Shown piece by piece: positions 28,674-37,919 of a stretch of DNA of 64,000 nucleotides. Source of the stretch: Bacteroidales bacterium (GTDB taxonomy: Bacteria; Bacteroidota; Bacteroidia; Bacteroidales; Muribaculaceae); NCBI GenBank assembly GCA_022009815.1, contig CP091725.1, positions 434,001-498,000 on the forward strand, read 5' to 3'. The first letter of the stretch is position 1, and each line of letters begins with the position of its first letter. Both the position numbers and the translations under genes were made by a program. A model generated the notes under the pieces. The model was not told the origin of the DNA, made no database searches, and saw only the letters and a list, made by a program, of their open reading frames with translations.

Positions 28674-30783
28674 CTACTTCTTCACCACGCGGCTCACCGT
28701 TGTGCCTGCCGCTGTAGCCACTTTGAGCATATAGATGCCCGGTGCGCATTGGCTCAGGTCGATTCCCGACTCGCCTTCCGAACGAGCGGCAAGGCGTCCG
28801 TCGGCGGCATACGCCTCTACCGAGATTACTTCGTCGGCTGCGTTTACGTTGACAAATCCCTCGGTCGGGTTCGGATAGACGCTTACGGCTGCCGATGCCT
28901 CTACATTGTCGACGCCTGCCTCGCCTGCCACAAACTCAAACGGCTGTGCGTCGGCTATCGGGAAGTCGGTGGAGCCGTTGTTGAAGCTTACCACGTTGAA
29001 CGAGTATTTACGTCCCTGCTTAACCGAGGCTTTCATCATTGTCATTGTCACGATAAGGTCGACTTTGTCTTTGTCGCCAAGCGACACCGCCGGTTTTGTT
29101 GTCGTAAGCACTGTGCCGGCCTCCACGTCGCGCAACTCGCAAAGAAGATTGCCTTTCACGTTCACTTTGGTCTTGTTGCTGATGGAAACCGAGAACTTCA
29201 CTTTGTCACCCGGGTTGATAGGATTTTTGTCGGCTGTTATTGGTGCGGCGAGCGCAAGATCGACCGACTCGCCGAAGGTGATGTCGTTGCCTTTCACGTT
29301 CATTATCGTTGCATCGTCGTAGTACATGCGAATCCAATCGTTTAATCTGTCCGCCTCGCGCGACACTGCCCATATCGTGTATTTGCCGTCAGGAAGGTTG
29401 TTCAGTTGTTCGTCAAACGAATACATCAGGTTGGAGCTGATCATGTTGCCTGCCGGAATCTCGGCATTCTTTATCGTCGAGAATGCCACGCAATTGAAGT
29501 CCTCGTCGTAGATGGCCACCGAAATGCCGCCATTAAAGTCGTGGACTGTAGACATGTTTGCTATACACTTGACATTGATGTCAAGCTGCTCGCCTTTCTT
29601 CAACGAGCTTTGCACTGGCTTTACTTGTCCGTCATAGCCAAACATGTTGTAGATCATCAGCGGCATGTGTCCGCTGTCGCCTGTCATTGTCTCGTCCTTG
29701 ACCACTGAAACGACGCTCTGCATTGTGTTGAAGCCGCCCGAACCGCCGCCGGTGCCGAGTGCTGATGGATTCATGGCGTCGACATCGAAATATCCGTCAG
29801 AAACGCCGCCCCATCCCCAGTTGATGTGGAAAAAGTTGTTTGTGTCATATCCGTCGGCTACGAAGCAGTGGCCACCGGCCGATCCCTGACCGGAGAAAAG
29901 CAACGGATGCGAGGCGTCGAGTTCTTTTTTGACTACTTCCACAAATGCCGCCTTGTCATACTGCGCTCGATAGTGAATCTGGCAGTTGTAGCCGAAGCGG
30001 CTGAGGGCGTACGGGATGTCGGCATCCTGCGCGCCGCTGGCGCTGGAGGCGTAGTCCATATTCACCGCCGCGCCCAGGTCGAAACACAGTTTTGCCACTG
30101 CGTTGGCCTGTTCGTCGGTGTAGGCGAGTGTCGATACATAGGAGTCGAGCATATTATCCCAATCATATTCCGACTTTGAGAAGTCAACCTGCACGCGTGT
30201 GCCGTTGGAGCAACGGTAGGATGTGCTGAATGCCTGTGGCTTCAACGGCCATTTCCAATAGTCGCACACCTGTGCCATCGCTGTTGCCACGCATCCCACA
30301 ACCGAACGTTTCTTGGTGGTGATGTCTACTGGACAAAGGTTGTTGTAAGGCTCAGACTGGTCCCAGTGCGCCTTGACCAATGGCTCTACAACGGGCATTG
30401 CGCCGTCGGTCAATGTCTGATGGTTGGCTGCCGCTTCGCCGCTCTGCACACGTGCCACATAGTCGGCATAACCGTCGAGAAACGCCTGCAGCTGCACCGG
30501 CATGTTGGATGTGTCGATACTGCCGGTTTGAGTAGCCCACAAGTTCGGTCAACTGGTCGTCGCCGGCTACAATGACAAAACCTTTGCCGTCGGCTGAATT
30601 GAAAATGTAGTACGGAGCGTCGCTGCCGCCGTATGATTTGTCAACTGCGCGGACAAGCTTCTGCGGACCGCTGACAGTCACATATTTCGAAGCCACTCCA
30701 AGGGCTTGCGACTGACTGATTTGCGCCGCCTGGATGCTGCCAAAAGCGAGACCGAGCAGCATCAAAGTCGAGATTTTCTTCAT
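28674..30783 (-). CDS. C10-family (streptopain-like) cysteine protease with T9SS tail, frameshifted
   Basis: A secreted papain-like protease of about 700 residues. The signal peptide is MKKISTLMLLGLAFGSIQAA. An inhibitory propeptide follows (PYYIFNSADGKGFVIVAGDD, ELVGYS). The catalytic Cys is in SVVGCVATAMAQVCDYW and the His in SAGGHCFVADGYDTNNFFHI, with NWGWGGVSDGYF after it. Beta-sandwich domains fill the middle, and the C-terminus is a type A sorting domain starting VYPNPTEGFVNVNAADE and ending TTVSRVVKK. The frame breaks at 30527-30529 within the propeptide; five A in place of three gives GYSKTGSIDTSNMPVQ. Such enzymes act on host or diet proteins at the cell surface. It is a single gene with its own promoter. 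Confidence 0.93.
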
Positions 30784-30893
30784 TATGTTGCGATTATTTA
30801 TATTTTAGGCTACAAAAGTAGTGTTTTTTTCTTACTTCCGCCACGTTTCTTCCTATCTTTAAGTTTTCTTCAACAATCGCAACACCTCATTAA

Positions 30894-30940
30894 ACGACGA
30901 CAGGCGTCTCCATTCAATGGGAAACGCCTGTTGTCGTTTT
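30894..30940. terminator. Hairpin terminator after ferredoxin
   Basis: ACGACAGGCGT pairs with ACGCCTGTTGTCGT around CTCCATTCAATGGGAA, just past the ferredoxin stop on the minus strand. Confidence 0.7.
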
Positions 30941-30956
30941 GCTTTTCCTGTGAGGA

Positions 30957-31124
30957 TTAAGCCTCGTGGATAGCGTCGCTTGGGCAGTTTTCTGCGCAAG
31001 TACCGCAGCTGATGCAAGTGTCTGGATCGATTTTATAGATATCGCCCTCTGAGATTGCCTCTACTGGGCATGCTGCTGCACATGTACCGCAAGCTACACA
31101 GTTGTCATTGATTACGTAAGCCAT
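30957..31124 (-). CDS. 2[4Fe-4S] ferredoxin (55 residues)
   Basis: A complete small ferredoxin: ATG at 31124 and TAA at 30957. It has two CxxCxxCxxxCP motifs, CVACGTCAAACP and CISCGTCAENCP, each binding a 4Fe-4S cluster, in the clostridial-type arrangement. It carries low-potential electrons in the cytoplasm, for example for pyruvate:ferredoxin oxidoreductase or Rnf. A -7 element lies 39 bases upstream and a terminator follows, so it is a single-gene unit. Confidence 0.97.
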   Translation of the reverse strand: MAYVINDNCVACGTCAAACPVEAISEGDIYKIDPDTCISCGTCAENCPSDAIHEA

Positions 31125-31162
31125 TTTTGTAAGTTTTATTTATTTGTTTATAATTGCTGTAT

Positions 31163-31171
31163 GCAAAGATA
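31163..31171 (-). promoter_or_regulatory. -7 element of the ferredoxin gene
   Basis: TATCTTTGC on the minus strand, 39 bases ahead of the ferredoxin ATG. Confidence 0.65.
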
Positions 31172-31318
31172 ATGCAATTCGTGTGGATTTGTTGCGATGT
31201 TTTTTCCTTTTCTCCTTTTTAATATTATATCATACTATATTTCAGCAACTTATATTTCGTTATTTGGACTAATTGCAATTTATTCGTATTTTTGCACCAT
31301 AATTTATAGTCAAAAGCA

Positions 31319-32062
31319 ATGAATCCACTGTTTTCCATCATAACCATCACGTTCAACGCCGAGCAGGTGTTGCCGCCGACGCTCGAGAGTGTAAAGCGTC
31401 AGTCGTTTACCAACTTTGAGCATCTTGTGGTCGACGGAGCGTCGACCGACGGCACGGTCGAGATTGCGGAGCGGAGCGGAATAAAGGGGATTAGCGTGGT
31501 GTCGGAGCCCGACCGGGGGCTTTACGACGCTATGAACAAGGGCATCCGCCGCGCCAAGGGTGAATATCTTATTTTCCTCAATGCCGGCGACGCTTTCCAT
31601 GCGCCGACGTCACTGCAGGAGATTGCCGACGCCATAGAGCAAGGCGCACAGCCCGACATCGTTTACGGGCAGACGCAGATTGTCGACGCTGACCGCAATT
31701 TTGTGGCGATGCGCCATCTGACGGCGCCGGAGCATCTGACGTTCGACAGCTTCAAGCACGGCATGCTGGTGTGTCATCAGGCGTTTGTCGTGAGGCGTTC
31801 GCTGGCGGAGCCCTACGACCTGCGCTATCGGTTCTCCGCCGACTACGAATGGTGTCTGCGCTGCTTGAAAAAAGCGAAGCGCTGCGCCTATACGGGCACA
31901 ACGCTTATCGATTATCTTGCTGATGGGCTGACCGACAAAAACCACAAGGCGTCGCTGCGCGAGCGCTACGACATCATGTGCCAATACTACGGCACGCTGC
32001 CAACCATCGTGCGCCACATCGGGTTCTTTGCCCGCAATCTGAAGCGCAAGCTGTTGAAATAG
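31319..32062 (+). CDS. Glycosyltransferase family 2 (WcaE-like)
   Basis: A 247-residue inverting glycosyltransferase. The GT-A motifs are FSIITITFNAEQVLPPTLES at the start, HLVVDGASTDGTVEIAE, and SEPDRGLYDAMNKGIRRAKG followed by YLIFLNAGDAF, the usual metal-binding region. SADYEWCLRC is the expected acceptor-side acidic motif. It has no membrane helix, so it is probably cytoplasmic and acts on a lipid-linked or nucleotide-sugar substrate for a surface polysaccharide. No other polysaccharide gene adjoins it. It ends three bases from the convergent C69 gene. Confidence 0.9.
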   Translation: MNPLFSIITITFNAEQVLPPTLESVKRQSFTNFEHLVVDGASTDGTVEIAERSGIKGISVVSEPDRGLYDAMNKGIRRAKGEYLIFLNAGDAFHAPTSLQEIADAIEQGAQPDIVYGQTQIVDADRNFVAMRHLTAPEHLTFDSFKHGMLVCHQAFVVRRSLAEPYDLRYRFSADYEWCLRCLKKAKRCAYTGTTLIDYLADGLTDKNHKASLRERYDIMCQYYGTLPTIVRHIGFFARNLKRKLLK

Positions 32063-32065
32063 CGG

Positions 32066-33706
32066 TTATTTTCTCACTTTCAGCCATCCCGTCGTGTCGC
32101 TTTCCACAACGCGGCGGTAATAGTTTTCGTTATATCCAGGCGACAATGGCGCCACGGGATAGCCATCGGCTGTACGCTCAAACTTGCCGTCCTTTTCTTT
32201 CTTTATACGCCCGTCAAGGTATTTCACGAGCAGATACTCGCCGAGTTTGCGGTAGCTGTCGGTTGCCGACATGGCGCAGCTGTCGCTGTAGGCGGTGAGC
32301 ATCTCCACTGCCTTGGCTGGGTTTTCCTTGTATGCTTCGAGGGCGCATGCCTCAATCTGTGGTGCGGCTGCCTCATAGCTGTCTTCTATGCGTTTCTGCA
32401 CGGCGCGCACGTCGGGATACATCTGCGAATAGCGCGAATAGACTTGGTTGGCTACCCAGTTGTTGACCCAGAACGCCGAGGTCCACGAGAAGTTGTAGAA
32501 GTCGCCGTTGCCCTGACGGAAGCATTCAGGCACTTGCGTAAGGCAGCAATACATCGGGTTGTAGACCGACAGCGACGAGTCGTCGACGCCAAACCACAGC
32601 ACGCCGCCGACAGCGTCGGGCAGCCACGAGCGCATCTGTGCCACGAGGGTGAAACCGGTCTGCTGTGTGGCTATCGGACGTTCGTGCATATATTCCACCG
32701 AATCCTGTGTCCACGTGAGCGGTGCGTAGCGCACGGGCGAGTCCCAGTCGCCGGCGCCCGGCTCCTTGCGCATGTCCATCGGGGTGCCGTCAAAATGGTC
32801 GCGCATCATTTCCTGAAGGTCTCTGACGCTGAGTTTCTTCGTCGGCTTCACGTAGAGCGGAAGCGCGTCGCCTTTCATCTCTGTCACCCACGGCAGATAG
32901 CGGTCCATTCCGTCGGCAAAGCGGTTGAAGTAAGCCCACACGCGGCCGTCGCATCCGCGATACGCCAGATAGTCGCTGACGGCGTATGCCTGGCAGAAGC
33001 TGAAGTCCTCGTCTTTGCCCTTGAACCAGCCTTTGCGGCGTGCATACTTGACTACGTCTTTGGAGTAGAGGCAGTTTTGCTTGTCGCCAAACGGGATGCG
33101 GTGTATGCGCGACTGGTTGGCGTGGCCGCTGATGCAGTCGTCGGGGATGCGGATGGCTGTCCACACGGCGCCTTTCTCATCCATGCCTTTCGACACCATC
33201 TCGAGCACCCACACTTCGTTGGGGTCGGCTATCGAGAACGACTCTCCGCCGCTGTAGTAGCCGTAGCGCTCCACGAGCGACGTCATCACGCGGATTGCCT
33301 CGCGGGCGGTGCGCGCGCGCTGCAGCGTGACGTAGATAAGCGAGCCGTAGTCCATTATGGCGGTGGTGTCTGCAAGCTCGGGGCGGCAATCGAATGTGGT
33401 CTCGGTTATTGCCAGCTGATGCTCGTTCATGTTGCCCACGGTGGCATACGTGTGCTCCACCTGCTCTATCTGTCCGAGATATTTATGTGTGTCCCACTCC
33501 TTGATGTCGAGCATCTCGCCTTTCTTATGGTCGGCGGCGGGCTGACGGTAGAGCTCGCCGTAGAGCACGTAGGCATCGGCGTTGTAGGTAATCATTGTCG
33601 AGCCGTCGGCTGTAGCGTTTTTTCCTGCTATCAGGCTGGTGCATGCAAATGCCGCCTGCACGCCCGCAAGCATCAAGGCGAGCGCTGAGATTAGTTTTTT
33701 ATTCAT
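32066..33706 (-). CDS. C69-family dipeptidase, exported
   Basis: A 546-residue N-terminal-nucleophile peptidase (PepD/U34 type). The signal peptide (MNKKLISALALMLAGVQAAFA) ends directly before Cys22, which would become the nucleophile: ACTSLIAGKNATADGSTMIT. Other family blocks are QLAITETTFDCRPEL, YGYYSGGESFSIADPNEVW and FSFCQAYAVSDYLAYRG. The family hydrolyses dipeptides; this one is probably periplasmic, which suits peptide use by gut Bacteroidales. It is transcribed after the phosphopantetheinyl transferase gene with no gap, so it likely belongs to the gldE operon. Confidence 0.93.
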   Translation of the reverse strand: MNKKLISALALMLAGVQAAFACTSLIAGKNATADGSTMITYNADAYVLYGELYRQPAADHKKGEMLDIKEWDTHKYLGQIEQVEHTYATVGNMNEHQLAITETTFDCRPELADTTAIMDYGSLIYVTLQRARTAREAIRVMTSLVERYGYYSGGESFSIADPNEVWVLEMVSKGMDEKGAVWTAIRIPDDCISGHANQSRIHRIPFGDKQNCLYSKDVVKYARRKGWFKGKDEDFSFCQAYAVSDYLAYRGCDGRVWAYFNRFADGMDRYLPWVTEMKGDALPLYVKPTKKLSVRDLQEMMRDHFDGTPMDMRKEPGAGDWDSPVRYAPLTWTQDSVEYMHERPIATQQTGFTLVAQMRSWLPDAVGGVLWFGVDDSSLSVYNPMYCCLTQVPECFRQGNGDFYNFSWTSAFWVNNWVANQVYSRYSQMYPDVRAVQKRIEDSYEAAAPQIEACALEAYKENPAKAVEMLTAYSDSCAMSATDSYRKLGEYLLVKYLDGRIKKEKDGKFERTADGYPVAPLSPGYNENYYRRVVESDTTGWLKVRK

Positions 33707-34336
33707 TTATTGTTTGTTTGAAGTTACGGAAAGGATACGGTTGCCACTGCTGAACAAATGCACGTCGTAGCTGGTGCCGAACGCTTCGGCTTGATAGCGG
33801 CTTGCCTTGGCGCCGTCGGCAAGCGTATGGAGATCGAGACGGAGGTCACTGCTGAAGTCTACGCCTTCCTTGCCGGCACACTTGAAGATTGCCTCCTTGG
33901 CGGTCCATGCCACGGTGGCTTTCCAGGTCGACGTGCCGATGAAGCGTTGTTCTTCTGCCGAGAACACGCGGTCTTTCACGCGGTCTACGCGCTTGTCGAC
34001 GATTTCCACATCGACGCCGACGCGCTCCGACGCCGACCATGCGGCAACCACCCATCCGCGGCAGTGCGACAGGCTGAAGCCCATATCCATGCGCGCGCCT
34101 GCCTTTTCTACATAAGGCGCGCCCGACGGCTCATGGCAGAGCATGGCGTCGTCGCCAAACAGCTCGTGGACAAGCAGACGGGTCACCATTATTTCCGTGC
34201 GGCGGTTCACCGACTTCACTCCGTCAACAAATCGGTGCATACCGAAATCGTTGCCGGCGGCTTCGACACTCATCATATCAGGAATCTCCACTTCGGCAAT
34301 CTCGATATCGCCTACGGAGGTGCGGTGTACTCTCAT
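33707..34336 (-). CDS. 4'-phosphopantetheinyl transferase superfamily protein
   Basis: A 209-residue Sfp-type enzyme that moves the phosphopantetheine arm of CoA to a carrier protein serine. The motifs are GVDVEIVDKR, where the Asp-x-Glu binds magnesium, and WTAKEAIFKCAGK, the WxxKEA block. FSLSHCRGWVVAAW is the CoA-contacting strand. It directly follows gldE on the minus strand with no spacer, and the C69 gene follows it the same way. In other Bacteroidetes a gene of this type is also found beside gldE, which supports the call. Confidence 0.92.
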   Translation of the reverse strand: MRVHRTSVGDIEIAEVEIPDMMSVEAAGNDFGMHRFVDGVKSVNRRTEIMVTRLLVHELFGDDAMLCHEPSGAPYVEKAGARMDMGFSLSHCRGWVVAAWSASERVGVDVEIVDKRVDRVKDRVFSAEEQRFIGTSTWKATVAWTAKEAIFKCAGKEGVDFSSDLRLDLHTLADGAKASRYQAEAFGTSYDVHLFSSGNRILSVTSNKQ

Positions 34337-35698
34337 TTACTCTTCTTTTGTTTCCGGTTTGTCTTGCAGTATCTTCACTTTCACTTTCTCTATGCGGTGG
34401 CGCTCCACTGCCATCACACGGAAGCGGCAGCGTCCGTATTCTATAAGTTCGTTTTCCTGTGGGAAATCGTGCTTTATGTTGAGCAGCAGTCCGGCGATGG
34501 TCTCGGCGTCTTCATCCACGTCGGCAAACTCATCGTCGTCAAGCCCCGTGATGCGGTAGAAGTCGTTGAGTTGGGTCTTGCCCTCAAACTCATAGATGTC
34601 CTGCGACAGGCGTTTGTAGTTTTTCTCGTCGTCGTCATATTCGTCGTTGATCTCGCCAACAATCTCCTCAAGCACATCCTCAAGGGTGACAACGCCTTGC
34701 GTGCCACCATACTCGTCGACCACTATCGCCATGTGCATCTTCTTTTTCTGGAAATCCTCGAGAATATCGTCAATCATGCGGCTCTCGGGCACGAAGAAGG
34801 CGTCGCGCAGCAGCGACTGCCATTTGAACGCGGCGTCTTTCTTGCCCACAAACGGCAGAAGGTCCTTGGCATAGACTATGCCTTTGATGTTGTCCTGATT
34901 GTCGACATAGACGGGCAGACGCGAATAGCCCGACTCGCGCACGGTGGCGAGAAGCTGGTCGAAGGTCATGTCCCAGTCCACGCAGGTCATGTCGACGCGG
35001 GGCGTCATGACGTCGCTGACGGTCTTGCCGCCGAACTTCAGGATTTCCTCAAGCATGTTTTTGTCTTTCTGTTCCTCCACATCTGTGATTTCAAGCGCGT
35101 GCGACAGGTCGTCGAGCGACAGACGCTCTTCTTTCTTGGTCACGACGCGGTTGACAATAACCGTGCTGCGTGTCATCAGCGACGTCAGCGGACGCAGCAT
35201 GTGCGACAGTGCGCCTACGCCGCCAACAGCAAAAACCGCCCATTTCAGGCGATGCTCGTTGCTGTAGAGCTTGGGGAGGATTTCGCCGAAGAGAAGCAGG
35301 ATAAACGTGAGCAGCACTGACTGCAACACAAAGTTGACCACTGGGCTGGCTATCACAAGAATCTGCGTAAGGGCATAGTTGAGCAGAAGCACTATCGACA
35401 CATTGACAAAATTGTTGGAGATAAGGATTGTGGCGAGCAGACGTTCCGGTTCCTTGAGCAGACGCGACACTGCCGCGCGCTTGTCATCGTTCTCGATATC
35501 GTCGATGTCGCTTTGAGAAAGGGCGAAGAACGCTGTTTCTGAGCCCGACACGAAAGCCGAAACCATCAGAGCCACGCATGCCACTGCGAGAGCCACCATA
35601 CTCCCTGCCGTAGGCACATTGAAGCCTATCCAACCTGTGCCGCCATTCACAGAGGCGGCAATAAAATTCAAAATACTCGGGTAAGGGTCTAAGTCCAA
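34337..35698 (-). CDS. gldE: Gliding motility-associated CBS/CorC protein GldE
   Basis: A membrane protein of 454 residues if the TTG at 35698 is the start (MDLDPYPS); an upstream reading of the frame runs past the promoter and is not used. The N-terminal DUF21 domain has three to four helices (SMVALAVACVALMVSAFVSG, VLLTFILLLFGEILPK). Two CBS domains follow (VSDVMTPRVDMTCVDWDM, HMAIVVDEYGGTQGVVTLED). The CorC/HlyC C-terminal domain ends near HRIEKVKVKILQD. GldE supports GldD function in gliding bacteria; in non-gliding Bacteroidales its role is probably tied to the T9SS or ion homeostasis. It leads a gldE-PPTase-dipeptidase operon. Confidence 0.9.
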   Translation of the reverse strand: MDLDPYPSILNFIAASVNGGTGWIGFNVPTAGSMVALAVACVALMVSAFVSGSETAFFALSQSDIDDIENDDKRAAVSRLLKEPERLLATILISNNFVNVSIVLLLNYALTQILVIASPVVNFVLQSVLLTFILLLFGEILPKLYSNEHRLKWAVFAVGGVGALSHMLRPLTSLMTRSTVIVNRVVTKKEERLSLDDLSHALEITDVEEQKDKNMLEEILKFGGKTVSDVMTPRVDMTCVDWDMTFDQLLATVRESGYSRLPVYVDNQDNIKGIVYAKDLLPFVGKKDAAFKWQSLLRDAFFVPESRMIDDILEDFQKKKMHMAIVVDEYGGTQGVVTLEDVLEEIVGEINDEYDDDEKNYKRLSQDIYEFEGKTQLNDFYRITGLDDDEFADVDEDAETIAGLLLNIKHDFPQENELIEYGRCRFRVMAVERHRIEKVKVKILQDKPETKEE

Positions 35699-35725
35699 AA
35701 TTATTATGCTTTTATTAAACTGTCT

Positions 35726-35734
35726 GCAAAGATA
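35726..35734 (-). promoter_or_regulatory. -7 element of the gldE operon
   Basis: TATCTTTGC on the minus strand. Its position argues that the gldE start lies downstream of about 35720, supporting the TTG at 35698. Confidence 0.65.
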
Positions 35735-35828
35735 GTGCAAGGTGAGCGAAAAAGAAAGGAACTCGTTCATTTTCTTTTTCCGAACCGCAGCCTATCTTTG
35801 CTTTTTTCATTATCTTTGCATCACTTTA

Positions 35829-35896
35829 GAGACCTTAGTGTCCCTAAAGACCCTAGCGTCCCTAAAAAAGACCCTAGCGTCCCTAAAAAGACCTTG
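35829..35896. repeat. Short tandem repeats ahead of the four-helix-bundle gene
   Basis: GACC(C/T)TAG(C/T)GTCCCTAAA is repeated three times with 1-3 extra A between units and a broken fourth copy. The region has no clear frame and lies in the leader of the next gene. Confidence 0.85.
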
Positions 35897-35936
35897 AAAA
35901 AATCATTACAAGAAACCCCTAAAAAGCCTGAAATCG

Positions 35937-36485
35937 ATGGAAGATCTAATCCCCAACAAGTGCAATTACGAAAATCTCCTGTCATATAAAAAAACAAAAG
36001 TGATTTTTGAGTTAACCTACTACTTCTGCCACACATACCTCTCTAAAGGCGACCGCACTATCGACCAAATGATACAAGCCGCTCGCAGCGGCAAGCAAAA
36101 CATCGTGGAAGGATGCGCAGCAAGCCCCACTTCTGCAAAAACGGAAATCAGGCTGATTAGCGTTGCCAAAGCCAGTCTGCAGGAGCTTTTGGAAGATTTT
36201 AAGGACTATCTTTCCACTCACAACCACAGACAATGGGAAATGGACTCGAAAGAGATGGCTGCAATGCGACGCATTGGAAAAGAGCACACCGATGTAAATT
36301 TTTTTATGGAGATTGCCAAGACTCGACCGCCTGAAACAATTGCTAATATGGCTATTGTGCTTATCAAACAAGCTGACTTCCTGCTCTTCCGCCAACTCAA
36401 AACGCTGTCTGACAAATTCAAAAACGAAGGTGGTTTCAGCGAGAGAATGACTCGCATACGCATCTCTGAGCGAAACAAGAAATAA
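35937..36485 (+). CDS. Four-helix-bundle protein (23S rRNA intervening-sequence protein family)
   Basis: A 182-residue, all-alpha protein. The signature is VIFELTYYFCHTYLSKGDRT followed by DQMIQAARSGKQNIVEGCA, which matches the S23/IVP four-helix-bundle family. The C-terminal part (PPETIANMAIVLIKQADFLL) matches the suffix domain often joined to it. The biochemical role is not settled; relatives are encoded within intervening sequences of 23S rRNA or as free-standing genes. The tandem repeats ahead of it are worth noting. It is convergent with the T9SS-tailed gene at 36597. Confidence 0.85.
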   Translation: MEDLIPNKCNYENLLSYKKTKVIFELTYYFCHTYLSKGDRTIDQMIQAARSGKQNIVEGCAASPTSAKTEIRLISVAKASLQELLEDFKDYLSTHNHRQWEMDSKEMAAMRRIGKEHTDVNFFMEIAKTRPPETIANMAIVLIKQADFLLFRQLKTLSDKFKNEGGFSERMTRIRISERNKK

Positions 36486-36547
36486 CCTCAATTGATTCTT
36501 CCCATCAAAGGCATTACTCTCCCATCAAAAAAACAAAAAACCAAAAA

Positions 36548-36577
36548 GCGGGCGGAAACAAATGCTTCCGCCCGCCT
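36548..36577 (-). terminator. Intrinsic terminator
   Basis: GCGGGCGGAA and TTCCGCCCGC form a perfect 10-bp stem. On the minus strand a TTTTT run follows, just after the stop at 36597. Confidence 0.8.
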
Positions 36578-36596
36578 GTTCTGTCTTCAAAAAAGA

Positions 36597-37824
36597 TTAT
36601 TTCACGATAACTTTCTTAACAACATTGTCGGCACGCACGATGTAGAGACCTGCTGCCACGCGGGTGCGGGCGTCGGTGCTTACCAATGCGCCGGCTGCTG
36701 TGTAGACTGCTACGCTCTGTGCGCCGTCAACAACGATTTCGCCGTTTGCCGCTGCGATAGCCACGCCTGCTGCGTCTATACCTGCAACGCTTGATGTCTT
36801 TCCTGTCGCTGCCTTAACGGTCCATTTGTCGCCGACCTTAGCAACTGTGAGGATTACTGACGCTACGTCGCCTTCTGCAATGAGAGTCAAGTCATTACCA
36901 TGTCCTGGATTACCTTGCAAATCTACAGCATCGCCATCCAAATCCAACGCAATTTCCAGCATAGTGGACTCCATTAATTACAATGCAAAAACCTTCTGAC
37001 AATGCAACCATATTTTCTTCTACCTCATATGTATAAGTGCCGTTTGGATTGCTTACCATATCGGCTACCTTCCAACCATTAAACACACCCCTAATCTGAA
37101 CCTTGTCTGTTTTCTCGCCAACAACTTTCAGCTTCCAAGTGCCATTGTCATTCTTGACAGTAAGAGTGATTTTTGAATAGTCTGCTGCGTCGGTAATCTT
37201 CATATTACCATGAATATCATTCATTGCAACAAAATCCAAAGAATTGTCAAGAGCTTTTCCAACAAATTCCTCAGCCTTATAATATGTATTATTTACTGTC
37301 ACCTTGAATTCGTTAGCCAATTTCGCAGTCTCTGTTTCCTCATAGACATATTCACCTGTCACCTCATCATAGGTAAATGCAGGGGCATCATCATTCCAAG
37401 AATATTTTACTCCGCGCAACTGAACAGTATAAGTTTCTACCGGAGTGTCTGCACTTGGCGCGCCTTCTGTTTTCGTATAACTCCAATCGCTATTCAGAAC
37501 GAAAGTATAGTCGCCTGTCAAACCGTTAATATCTGCGGTTTTATGAGTATCACTGCTTTGGTTATTGTTAAAAAGCAGATTATACGAGCCTTCCGTATTG
37601 ACGGTATATACAAAATAATCTGTAGTTCCGATTGTTTCTTTTTCTGTCAACTTATCGCCAGGCCAGCCATTTGTGCAGAAATTATTTTTGTCTTCCCATA
37701 CCCAAACTGCAATATCGCTTTCTGCGGTCACTCGGCCTTCTCCAATTTTCAAATACACCTTTGCGGCTTGCGCAGAAACAATTGCCATCAAGGCAAACAA
37801 TAACGTAAAAGTAAGTTTTTTCAT
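36597..37824 (-). CDS. Secreted starch-binding-like protein with T9SS tail, frameshifted
   Basis: About 405 residues when joined. The signal peptide is MKKLTFTLLFALMAIVSAQA. The mature start (VYLKIGEGRVTAESDIAVWV, then NNFCTNGWPGDKL) resembles starch-binding modules of the CBM26 type, and two further beta domains follow, the second containing VQIRGVFNGWKVADM. The frame breaks at 36953-36955; five A in place of three gives HYAGKIALDLDGDAV. The tail from AGIDAAGVAIAAANGEIVV to NVVKKVIVK is a T9SS type A sorting domain almost identical to that of the next gene. A role in binding glucans at the cell surface is plausible. No catalytic residues are seen. Confidence 0.75.
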
Positions 37825-37919
37825 AATAGTTAAATTTTAATTTTTTCGATATGTATATTGCCAAACTATGGTGCGCATTTCCCACACGCACCATAGTATT
37901 TTTGTAAATTTATCTTCTG

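Noticed and set aside
4317..30783. Programmed ribosomal frameshifting as the reason for split genes
   Set aside because: Genes such as rlmN, fbp and gldK are not known to use it, shifts are of both -1 and -2/+1 type, and slippery-site plus pseudoknot layouts are not seen.
33758..35320. Long plus-strand open frame (520 codons) across the PPTase and gldE genes
   Set aside because: It spans two well-identified minus-strand genes and shows no protein features.
35829..35896. CRISPR array or terminator cluster
   Set aside because: Units are directly tandem without spacers and have little dyad symmetry.
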